Notes under the pieces: generated by a model | The model's input: the letters and a program-made list of their open reading frames with translations, nothing else | What the model was told of the DNA's origin: nothing | The model's database searches: none | In this document: one piece after another, positions 1 to 5,300 of the stretch | Position numbering within the stretch: position 1 is the first letter of the stretch | How the letters are laid out: each line of letters starts with the position of its first letter | Program-made: the position numbers and the translations under genes | Assembly: GCA_041484845.1 (NCBI GenBank) | Contig: JBGPIK010000437.1 | Coordinates: 1-5,603 of the forward strand | Direction: 5' to 3' | DNA length: 5,603 nt | DNA from: JBGPIK01 sp041484845 | Lineage (GTDB): Bacteria > Desulfobacterota > Binatia > UBA9968

Positions 1-2
1 GC

Positions 3-86
3 GCGCGGATCGACCCGTTTGAAGTGATCGAAAAGTCAGGCGGCAAGCTCAACAGGTCCGTTCGCGCGGATGCGAAAAGTGATTGA
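3..86 (+). CDS. C-terminal tail of an unidentified upstream gene (partial)
   Basis: An open frame enters from the left edge and ends at TGA 84-86, giving 27 residues that begin ARIDPFEVIEK and end in a charged, Lys/Asp-rich tail. The stop lies 13 bases before the xseB start on the same strand, so the two genes could share a transcript. In many bacteria xseA, the exonuclease VII large subunit, sits directly upstream of xseB, but this tail does not clearly look like an XseA C-terminus. The RIDPFEVI stretch loosely recalls the 'PVDPxxxL' ending of M23-type peptidases. That is only a resemblance over a few residues, so I leave the gene unassigned. The frame choice rests on it being the only one of the three (+) frames that stays open up to the xseB ribosome-binding site. 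Confidence 0.4.
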   Translation, partial: ARIDPFEVIEKSGGKLNRSVRADAKSD

Positions 87-88
87 AT

Positions 89-92
89 GGAG
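89..92 (+). promoter_or_regulatory. Ribosome-binding site of xseB
   Basis: GGAG lies 7 bases before ATG 100. This selects ATG 100 over the in-frame ATG at 70. The earlier ATG has no purine-rich site in front of it and would overlap the upstream reading frame. Confidence 0.6.
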
Positions 93-99
93 CGATCAC

Positions 100-363
100 A
101 TGGCGAACAAAAATACATCAGAAAAAAAATTCGAGGTTGCGTTGGAGGAACTAGAAGGAGTTGTCGAACAGTTGGAGTCCGGAGACTTGTCGTTGGAGGA
201 CTCGCTGGCGGCGTTCGAAAAGGGCGTCGGTCTAGTCAAATATTGCAACCAAAAATTGACTGACGTGGAGAAGAAGATCGAACTGCTGGTGCGCGACAAG
301 GAAGGTAAACTCCAGCTCAAGGCACTCGACTCCATGGCCGGCGACGAGGATCTCGATCCGTAG
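100..363 (+). CDS. xseB: Exodeoxyribonuclease VII small subunit
   Basis: XseB is the small, non-catalytic subunit of exonuclease VII. It binds in several copies to the coiled-coil region of XseA, and the cytoplasmic complex degrades single-stranded DNA from both ends to short oligonucleotides. The 87-residue product has the family's normal length and its whole hallmark helical hairpin. A first helix, roughly residues 10-28 (FEVALEELEGVVEQLESG), leads into the conserved LSLEDSLAAFEKGV turn and second helix, then VKYCNQKLTDVEKKIELL. Start ATG 100 is preferred because of the GGAG 7 bases upstream; starting at 70 would add ten residues the family lacks. The early codons contain a run of eight A (122-129). 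xseB normally neighbours ispA, but here a reverse-strand gene intervenes, so any cotranscription would be with the upstream gene. Assignment is secure. Confidence 0.93.
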   Translation: MANKNTSEKKFEVALEELEGVVEQLESGDLSLEDSLAAFEKGVGLVKYCNQKLTDVEKKIELLVRDKEGKLQLKALDSMAGDEDLDP

Positions 364-395
364 CCTGTCGATGCATTTTTCTCCGCCCAATCATC

Positions 396-420
396 AAAAA
401 CGGCGAGGGGGCCTTGGCCC
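396..420 (-). terminator. Weak terminator-like hairpin in the convergent gap
   Basis: The gap 364-501 lies between the 3' ends of xseB and the DUF523 gene and has no credible ORF. At 409-420 GGGC and GCCC can pair around a CTTG loop. On the minus strand a run of five T (396-400) follows the hairpin, but only after about nine bases, longer than in a standard intrinsic terminator. On the plus strand a separate run of five T (376-380) follows the xseB stop without a strong stem directly before it. Some form of termination is expected here because the genes converge, but the sequence evidence is weak. Confidence 0.22.
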
Positions 421-501
421 GACCACGGTTTCGCTGTCCTCCGACCTGGCGGAATCTCCCTGCGAAGGGGCGTGAGCGAAAGCTAAGGTAACCCGCCGCA
501 A

Positions 502-1461
502 TTAAACGTGATTGCGCAGCATGATCTCCTTCGGGTGGGGTTCCAAATAGATCTGGTCTTGCAGATAAGGGATGCGGTATTTTTTGACATAGTGGCGCAT
601 CATTGTCAGCGGCACGATCAACGGAATCATCTGGCGGCGAAAATCGCGTATCAGTTCGCTTAACTCTTGGCGTTCTTCGGGGGGCACGTGTTTGGAAAAA
701 TAGCCCGCCATATGTTCCAGAACATTGCAATGTTTTTTCACGCTGGCTTGAACGGTAAGCGCGGCCATGAATAGCCGCGCGTACTGCTCGTAGGCTTTGT
801 TGATGGATAACCGTTTGGCGGCGGTGACGAGTCGACCCAGCCGGTGGTAATGCGCTTCGCTGTGCGCCAACAACAGGAGTTTGTGGCGGGTGTGGAATTC
901 AACCAGCAATCCGATGCTTTTCCGCTTCCGCGCCAATTCTTGCCAGCGCTGATAGGCAAAAACTCTTTCGATAAAGTTCTCGCGCAGTTGTGGATCGTGC
1001 AGACGACCTTCCTCCTCAACGGGCAATGATGTCATTTTCCACATCAGTCCTGCGGCGAACAAACCTCGCCCTTGGCGCAGCGAGATGGCGTTGCTGCGGT
1101 AAACTGGCACTCGCTCCATACCGCAGCTGGGCGAATGGCTCTTGAGAATATAGCCGGAAATTCCAAGCGCCTCGAGATCGCGGGCTTTTTGCGCCGTAAA
1201 CCGCCGCATCGTTTGAGTCCAGTCCTTTGCCGATGGATCACCGATCATGAGCGGATTCGATACGTCGCCGACCAGTCGCACCGGCTCCCGCGGGACTCCC
1301 ATCCCCGCTTCAAGTTCAGGACAAACTGGCATCCATTTGACATAACGTCCAAAAGTGTCGACGAGAAAAGAGTCTTTTTTGTCGCCGCCGTCGTAGCGTA
1401 CCTTTTGGCCCAGCAGGCACGCGCTGATGCCGATTTTCGGGGTTGGGTCGAGCCGGACCAT
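502..1461 (-). CDS. DUF523-DUF1722 protein, TudS/YbgA-like iron-sulfur protein
   Basis: The 319-residue product joins two domains. Residues about 9-150 are DUF523, with ISACLLGQKVRYDGG (C15), PVCPELEAGMGVPREP (C47, E49) and LKSHSPSCG (C113). In the DUF523 enzyme TudS, three such cysteines hold a [4Fe-4S] cluster used to remove sulfur from 2-thiouracil, and all three are present here. Residues about 180-300 are DUF1722 (YbgA-like), including the His-rich FHTRHKLLLLAHSEAHYHRLG (188-208) and a C-terminal helical stretch with H290-Y291. Fusions of this layout are known, including E. coli YbgA, but the role of the DUF1722 half is not established. Thiouracil or thiolated-nucleoside desulfuration is therefore an inference from the first half. 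No signal peptide or membrane segment is seen, so it is probably cytoplasmic. ATG 1461 is the first start after an in-frame stop three codons upstream; no clear Shine-Dalgarno precedes it. The gene lies antisense inside an otherwise conserved operon. Confidence 0.85.
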   Translation of the reverse strand: MVRLDPTPKIGISACLLGQKVRYDGGDKKDSFLVDTFGRYVKWMPVCPELEAGMGVPREPVRLVGDVSNPLMIGDPSAKDWTQTMRRFTAQKARDLEALGISGYILKSHSPSCGMERVPVYRSNAISLRQGRGLFAAGLMWKMTSLPVEEEGRLHDPQLRENFIERVFAYQRWQELARKRKSIGLLVEFHTRHKLLLLAHSEAHYHRLGRLVTAAKRLSINKAYEQYARLFMAALTVQASVKKHCNVLEHMAGYFSKHVPPEERQELSELIRDFRRQMIPLIVPLTMMRHYVKKYRIPYLQDQIYLEPHPKEIMLRNHV

Positions 1462-1500
1462 TAAAGTTCATATTGATTACATTCATGGCGCTGCGCAAGC

Positions 1501-1512
1501 GGATGGTCATCC
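1501..1512. repeat. Short inverted repeat at the predicted 5' end of the DUF523 transcript
   Basis: GGATG and CATCC face each other across two bases (GGATGGTCATCC). The repeat lies at about +1 to +12 relative to the minus-strand promoter candidate, where an operator or a small 5' hairpin could act. It is short enough to arise by chance. Confidence 0.25.
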
Positions 1513-1518
1513 AATAAA

Positions 1519-1527
1519 CTTATATCA
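1519..1527 (-). promoter_or_regulatory. Extended -10 promoter candidate for the DUF523-DUF1722 gene
   Basis: Read on the minus strand, 1527-1519 is TGATATAAG: a TG extension, one base, then TATAAG, which matches five of six -10 consensus bases. No good -35 box lies 16-18 bases further up, which is tolerated for extended -10 promoters. Transcription would start near 1512, leaving about 50 bases of leader before ATG 1461. Confidence 0.4.
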
Positions 1528-1538
1528 CCGCCGCACGT

Positions 1539-1568
1539 TTGAAGATTGAGGGCGGTCGATGCTAAATT
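1539..1568 (+). promoter_or_regulatory. Promoter candidate for the ispA-dxs-tlyA unit
   Basis: TTGAAG (1539-1544, four of six -35 bases) and TAAATT (1563-1568, four of six -10 bases) are separated by 18 bases, with TG at 1560-1561 one base before the -10 as in extended -10 promoters. Start of transcription would be near 1575, giving about 30 bases of leader before the GTG start of ispA. The unit needs its own promoter here because the gene upstream runs the other way. The match is moderate. Confidence 0.35.
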
Positions 1569-1604
1569 GGTCGAGACGCTTAATGGCGGACCGCAAAGTT
1601 ATCC

Positions 1605-2540
1605 GTGGCGACCTTTGATTTGAAAACTTATTTATTTTCACGGCGTTCGGTGATCGATCGTGCCTTGGAGCAATATTGCACAGGATATCAAGGGCAGTCC
1701 GAGACTGTCTGGCGGGCGATGCGTTACGGACTTTTTCCGGGAGGAAAACGAATTCGTCCCATTTTGACATTGGCTGCCGGCGAGGTTTTTGGCGGCAAGC
1801 AGAAGAATCTCATCCCCTTCGCTTGTGCCGTGGAGATGATTCACGCCTATTCTCTTATCCATGACGATTTGCCGGCACTGGACGACGATGATTTGCGCCG
1901 CGGAGCGCCAACAGCGCACAAGGTCTTTGGCGAGGGACTGGCATTGCTGGCGGGCGACGGCCTCCTCACGGAAGCTTTTCATGCGATGTCAGCGCCGGAA
2001 GTGACCCGCGTACTGCCGCCCAAATTGATTTTGGCGTTGATTCATGAACTAAGCCAAGCCATTGGCGCGGCGGGTCTTGTAGGGGGGCAAGCGTTCGACC
2101 TCGAAGCTGAAAACCGAGAAGTCGATCTCGCGATGGTCGATTATATCCATGTTCGAAAGACCGGCGCCCTGATTCTTGCTTGTGTGCGTATCGGCGCGCG
2201 ACTATCTGGGGCGAAAGCCGGGGACCTGAAGCGGATTTCCCGCTATGGCGAATATTTGGGTCTCGCTTTCCAGATTGCCGATGACATTATGGATTTTGAG
2301 GGGGAAGCGGCTGGAGAGCACGCGGAATCGGAGCGCAAGGAACGAAAGAAAGCGACCTATCCAACCGTTATCGGCGTTGTGCAGGCCAAAGATCAATTGA
2401 AGGAGCTCATACGGCAAGCGGCCCAGCAGGTGATTCCATTTGGCGCGCGCGCGGAGCCCCTTAGAGCCATTGCTCAATACGTGGGAATGCCGGCACTACA
2501 AGAACGCGGCAAATCGATCATGCAGGAGATGAATCCGTAA
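1605..2540 (+). CDS. ispA: Short-chain polyprenyl (farnesyl) diphosphate synthase
   Basis: This enzyme condenses isopentenyl diphosphate with allylic diphosphates in the cytoplasm, most likely giving C15 farnesyl diphosphate. The 311-residue product is near the usual 295-300 of bacterial IspA. Visible motifs are GGKRIRP (46-52), the first aspartate-rich motif DDLPALDDDDLRRG (D87, D88, D93), KTGAL (185-189) and the second aspartate-rich motif DDIMD (226-230), followed by KKATYP (248-253). The residues before the first motif (AYSLIH) match those of E. coli IspA, which favours a C15 product, though geranylgeranyl diphosphate cannot be excluded by eye. The start is GTG 1605. An in-frame stop at 1581-1583 limits extension, no ATG occurs in the permitted window, and the nearest purine-rich site (GGCGGA, 1585-1590) is distant, suggesting modest initiation. 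It heads the dxs-tlyA unit, ending one base before dxs. Confidence 0.93.
   Translation: MATFDLKTYLFSRRSVIDRALEQYCTGYQGQSETVWRAMRYGLFPGGKRIRPILTLAAGEVFGGKQKNLIPFACAVEMIHAYSLIHDDLPALDDDDLRRGAPTAHKVFGEGLALLAGDGLLTEAFHAMSAPEVTRVLPPKLILALIHELSQAIGAAGLVGGQAFDLEAENREVDLAMVDYIHVRKTGALILACVRIGARLSGAKAGDLKRISRYGEYLGLAFQIADDIMDFEGEAAGEHAESERKERKKATYPTVIGVVQAKDQLKELIRQAAQQVIPFGARAEPLRAIAQYVGMPALQERGKSIMQEMNP
2524..2528 (+). promoter_or_regulatory. Likely ribosome-binding site of dxs inside ispA
   Basis: AGGAG lies within the last ispA codons, 13 bases before ATG 2542, longer than the usual 5-9. With only one base between the ispA stop (2538-2540) and the dxs start, translation of dxs is probably coupled to that of ispA. 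Confidence 0.4.
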
Positions 2541-2541
2541 G

Positions 2542-4458
2542 ATGGCTAGATTACTTGATACTGTGGAATACCCGAGCGATATTCGCCGGCTGAGCGTCAA
2601 TGATTTACCTGAGCTTGCTCGCGAGATCCGCGAGGAAGTTATTTCGGTGGTATCCGAAGTGGGCGGTCACCTGGCGTCAACTCTTGGCGCAGTCGAGCTG
2701 ACGTTGGCGCTGCATTATGTTTTCGACACTCCGAGAGATCGCATTGTCTGGGACACTGGCCACCAGGCGTATGCGCACAAGTTGATCTGCGGCCGGCGCA
2801 ATCGACTGGCAACGATTCGCCAGATGGGCGGGCTGAGCGGTTTCTTAAGCCGCGAGGAGAGCGAATACGATGTCTTCGGTGCCGGCCATGCGGGCACGTC
2901 GATTTCCGCGGCGCTCGGCATGGTGGAAGCGAAATCGCTCGAGGGCTCTACGCGCAAAGTTGTGGCGGTGATCAGCGACGGTGGCTTGAGCGCTGGTTTG
3001 ACGTTTGAAGGCTTAAATCAAGCGGGCCATCTGGACAAAGACTTGATCGTGGTGCTGAACGATAACGCCCATTTCATCGATCCGAGAGTCGGCGCCGTGT
3101 CGTCGTTCTTGAGCAAACAGTTTACCACCGACCTTGGCGTGCGCTTGCAGAAAAATCTTTCGACCTTGCTGCAAAACTTGCCGAGCGGCGAGAATCTCAA
3201 ACAAATGGCGCGCAAGATCAAGGATTCATTTTTGGGACTGGTGACGCCGGGTTTTTTGTTTGAGAGCTTAGGATTGCAATATGTCGGACCGATTGACGGG
3301 CACAACATCAGTAAGATGGTTGCCACTCTGGAGAACGTAAAAAGAATTGAAGGACCGACTCTCGTGCATGTGCTGACGACGAAAGGGAAAGGCTATGCGC
3401 CGGCGGAAAAGGATCCGGTTAGGTTTCACGGCGTCACGCCTTTTCACGTATTGACCGGCAAGCCGAAGAAAGAGAAGGGGCCGGTCCCTAGCTATACCGA
3501 CGTTTTTGCCCAGGCTTTAATCCGCGTCGCCAAAGAGAATCCAAAGGTCGTGGGGATTACCGCCGCGATGGGCAGCGGAACCGGCATCGATAAACTTTCA
3601 AAAGAAATGCCCGGCCGATCCTATGATGTCGGCATCGCCGAACAGCATGCGGTGACGTTTGCCGCCGGAATGGCAACCGAAGGCTGGATCCCGGTTGTGG
3701 CCATTTATTCGACTTTTCTCCAGAGAGGGTACGACGAGATTCTCCACGACGTCTGCTTGCAGAATCTTCACGTGGTCTTCGCCTTGGATCGAGGAGGGCT
3801 GGTGGGTGCGGACGGTCCCACGCATCACGGCGTTTTTGACTTCGCCTATATGCGCTCGATTCCCAATATCGTGATCATGGCGCCCAAAGACGAAAACGAA
3901 CTCCAGCATATGCTCAAAACCGCCGTTGATCATCCCGGCCCCATTTCGTTGCGCTATCCGCGCGGCGAAGGCTGGGGTGTCGAAATGGATCGTGAGCCGC
4001 ATTCGCTTGAGATCGGCAAAGGAGAAATCCTGCGCAGCGGCAAAGACCTGGCCATTGTTGCCATTGGCCATACGGTCTTGCCGGCGCTTAGGGCCGCAGA
4101 GGATCTCGCGGCCTTGGGCATTGATGCCACGGTGGTGAATGCCCGGTTCGTAAAACCGCTGGATAGGGATCTTCTCCGGCTGATTTTGCGGCAGGTCCCG
4201 AATCTTATGACCATAGAGGACCATGCGGTTGCGGGCGGCTTCGGTAGCGCGGTCTTGGAGTTTCTCGCCGAAGAGGGCATGACGGGGTTGCGCGTGCGCC
4301 GCCTGGGTGTGCCTGACTTTTTTATTCCTCATGGAACGCAAGACGAGCTGCGAAAGCTGTGCGGGTTCGATCGCGAATCGATTACACAGGCTGCGCTGCA
4401 GATGGTTAGGCTTGAACGAAAGAGAAGCAAGGAGGGATGGGAAAGAGGAAGCGCTTAG
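2542..4458 (+). CDS. dxs: 1-deoxy-D-xylulose-5-phosphate synthase, with divergent cofactor loop
   Basis: Dxs condenses pyruvate with glyceraldehyde 3-phosphate, using thiamine diphosphate and Mg2+, to start the MEP isoprenoid pathway in the cytoplasm. The 638 residues are a full-length protein. The N-terminal TPP domain has GGHLASTLG (H43, the catalytic His position), WDTGHQAYAHK (70-80), GGLSGF (96-101) and GHAGTSISAALG (115-126). The central domain carries DVGIAEQHAVTFAAGMATEG (362-381, with the proton-relay E367) and RGGLVGADGPTHHGVFD (417-433). The C-terminal transketolase domain shows NARFVKPLD (533-541). The cofactor motif is unusual. The family's near-invariant GDG...NDNxMSIS reads SDG (145-147) and NDNAHFIDPR (173-182). 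Asp146 and Asn175, the Mg ligands in known structures, are kept. No frameshift or truncation is seen, so the gene looks intact and probably active. It sits one base after ispA and overlaps tlyA by 22 bases. Confidence 0.93.
   Translation: MARLLDTVEYPSDIRRLSVNDLPELAREIREEVISVVSEVGGHLASTLGAVELTLALHYVFDTPRDRIVWDTGHQAYAHKLICGRRNRLATIRQMGGLSGFLSREESEYDVFGAGHAGTSISAALGMVEAKSLEGSTRKVVAVISDGGLSAGLTFEGLNQAGHLDKDLIVVLNDNAHFIDPRVGAVSSFLSKQFTTDLGVRLQKNLSTLLQNLPSGENLKQMARKIKDSFLGLVTPGFLFESLGLQYVGPIDGHNISKMVATLENVKRIEGPTLVHVLTTKGKGYAPAEKDPVRFHGVTPFHVLTGKPKKEKGPVPSYTDVFAQALIRVAKENPKVVGITAAMGSGTGIDKLSKEMPGRSYDVGIAEQHAVTFAAGMATEGWIPVVAIYSTFLQRGYDEILHDVCLQNLHVVFALDRGGLVGADGPTHHGVFDFAYMRSIPNIVIMAPKDENELQHMLKTAVDHPGPISLRYPRGEGWGVEMDREPHSLEIGKGEILRSGKDLAIVAIGHTVLPALRAAEDLAALGIDATVVNARFVKPLDRDLLRLILRQVPNLMTIEDHAVAGGFGSAVLEFLAEEGMTGLRVRRLGVPDFFIPHGTQDELRKLCGFDRESITQAALQMVRLERKRSKEGWERGSA
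4430..4435 (+). promoter_or_regulatory. Strong but unusually close Shine-Dalgarno of tlyA
   Basis: AGGAGG is a perfect anti-16S match but ends only one base before ATG 4437. No in-frame ATG, GTG or TTG lies 5-9 bases further on, so either this start is used with poor spacing or the weaker GAGAAG at 4422-4427 serves instead. Confidence 0.5.
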
Positions 4459-5186
4459 ATAAGCTGCTGATCGATCGCGGCCTGGTCGCGAGCCGCGAAG
4501 AAGGCCGCGGCAGAATCTTGGCTGGCGATGTCCTCGTGAATGAGCAACCGTCCACAAAAGCGGGCAGCCTCATTGATGAGCATGCGGCAATTCGAATCAA
4601 ATCGAAAGCGCAGCCGTACGCGAGCCGGGGCGGCAGCAAACTGGAAACAGCGCTTCAACGGTTTGACATTGACGTCAGCGGGAAAATCGTCATTGATGTC
4701 GGGGCATCCACCGGCGGTTTCAGTGATTGTTTGCTGGCTCACGGCGCGCGGCAAATTTTCGCCGTCGATGTCGGCTACGGCCAGTTGGATTGGCGGCTGC
4801 GCAACGATCCCCGCGTCGTTGTTTTTGAGAAAACGAATATACGTTACCTTGAATTAAGCGCTTTACCTTATCCCGCCGATGTTGCGACTATTGATGTATC
4901 CTTTATTTCTCTCAAACTTGTTCTTCCACATGTCAAGGCTCTTTTGCGTCCTGAACATCAGATCATGGCGCTGATTAAGCCGCAATTTGAGGTCGGCAAA
5001 GGGAAAGTCGGAAAAGGGGGAGTGGTGCGATCACACGACGAGCACCTGCGTGTGATCGAAGAAATTAAAGCGGCGGCGACGGCACTGGGTTATGGGGTTC
5101 GCGGTGTTATCGAATCGCCGCTTCTCGGGCCGGCAGGCAACAAAGAGTTTTTCATTCATTTGAGCGCGTCTCAGAGCGCGCCGTAA
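4437..5186 (+). CDS. tlyA: TlyA-family rRNA 2'-O-methyltransferase
   Basis: TlyA proteins are cytoplasmic S-adenosylmethionine-dependent enzymes that 2'-O-methylate cytidines of 16S and/or 23S rRNA; in mycobacteria this creates capreomycin sensitivity. The older name 'hemolysin' persists in databases. The 249-residue product has an N-terminal S4 RNA-binding domain (about 5-60: KRLDKLLIDRGLVASREEGRG and the following DVLVNEQ), then YASRGGSKL (61-69) and an FtsJ-like methyltransferase fold with SAM motif DVGASTGGF (87-95). The predicted catalytic K-D-K-E set is visible as K68, D153 (TIDVSFISL), K181 (IKPQFEVG) and E237 (NKEFF), each one below the numbering I recall for the mycobacterial protein. 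It overlaps the 3' end of dxs by 22 bases, consistent with translational coupling. Which rRNA site it modifies cannot be read from the sequence; a product of about this length with a long S4 part is compatible with the two-site type. Confidence 0.93.
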   Translation: MGKRKRLDKLLIDRGLVASREEGRGRILAGDVLVNEQPSTKAGSLIDEHAAIRIKSKAQPYASRGGSKLETALQRFDIDVSGKIVIDVGASTGGFSDCLLAHGARQIFAVDVGYGQLDWRLRNDPRVVVFEKTNIRYLELSALPYPADVATIDVSFISLKLVLPHVKALLRPEHQIMALIKPQFEVGKGKVGKGGVVRSHDEHLRVIEEIKAAATALGYGVRGVIESPLLGPAGNKEFFIHLSASQSAP

Positions 5187-5213
5187 AATTTTAATTCCCA
5201 CCGGGATATTTTT
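5164..5213 (+). terminator. Weak terminator candidates after tlyA
   Basis: Two small stems lie around the tlyA stop. GCGCG (5164-5168) can pair with CGCGC (5177-5181) inside the last codons, followed by an A/T-rich stretch. TCCC (5196-5199) can pair with GGGA (5203-5206) around three bases, followed by five T at 5209-5213. Both stems are short. They may slow or partly end transcription between tlyA and the GDPD gene. Confidence 0.28.
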
Positions 5214-5224
5214 CACCGGCTGGT

Positions 5225-5277
5225 AGGACTGTCAGACGGAGCGGGATGAGTTTACCAAGCAGCTCCTTGTCCGTCCT
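5225..5277. repeat. Imperfect inverted repeat upstream of the GDPD gene
   Basis: AGGAC (5225-5229), GAC (5235-5237) and GGAGC (5238-5242) can pair in order with GTCCT (5273-5277), GTC (5269-5271) and GCTCC (5262-5266), with bulges and a loop of about 19 bases. The RNA could fold into an interrupted hairpin ending about 23 bases before ATG 5301. No T-run follows on the plus strand, so it is not a standard terminator. It may be a leader structure or chance. Confidence 0.3.
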
Positions 5278-5300
5278 CCAGCGCGTCAAATCAGATAACG

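Noticed and set aside
70..99. Longer xseB start at ATG 70
   Set aside because: It overlaps the upstream frame, lacks a ribosome-binding site and adds residues not typical of XseB; ATG 100 has GGAG at correct spacing.
348..380. Terminator for xseB formed by GGAT/ATCC (348-359) and T5 (376-380)
   Set aside because: The stem is only four pairs and the T-run begins 16 bases after it, too far for an intrinsic terminator.
317..730. 137-residue open frame on the minus strand overlapping xseB and the DUF523-DUF1722 gene
   Set aside because: Arg/Pro-rich, with no motif, covering the ends of two secure genes and the gap between them; best read as a shadow frame.
1072..1464. 130-residue plus-strand frame opposite the DUF523 domain
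   Set aside because: It is the complement of strongly conserved DUF523 codons and has no family signature or ribosome-binding site.
1485..1517. Ten-codon plus-strand mini-ORF (MALRKRMVIQ) upstream of ispA
   Set aside because: It precedes the predicted plus-strand promoter, has no Shine-Dalgarno, and lacks the repeated codons of an attenuator leader.
3598..4557. 319-residue open frame on the minus strand opposite dxs
   Set aside because: It lies wholly across the well-supported dxs and tlyA coding sequences, has no recognisable domain, and its composition (Arg/His/Gln-rich) is typical of an antisense shadow.
5267..5296. Possible promoter (TTGTCC with TCAGAT) just before the GDPD gene
   Set aside because: The -10 match is poor (three of six) and the spacing places the transcription start at or after the ATG, so it is not supported.
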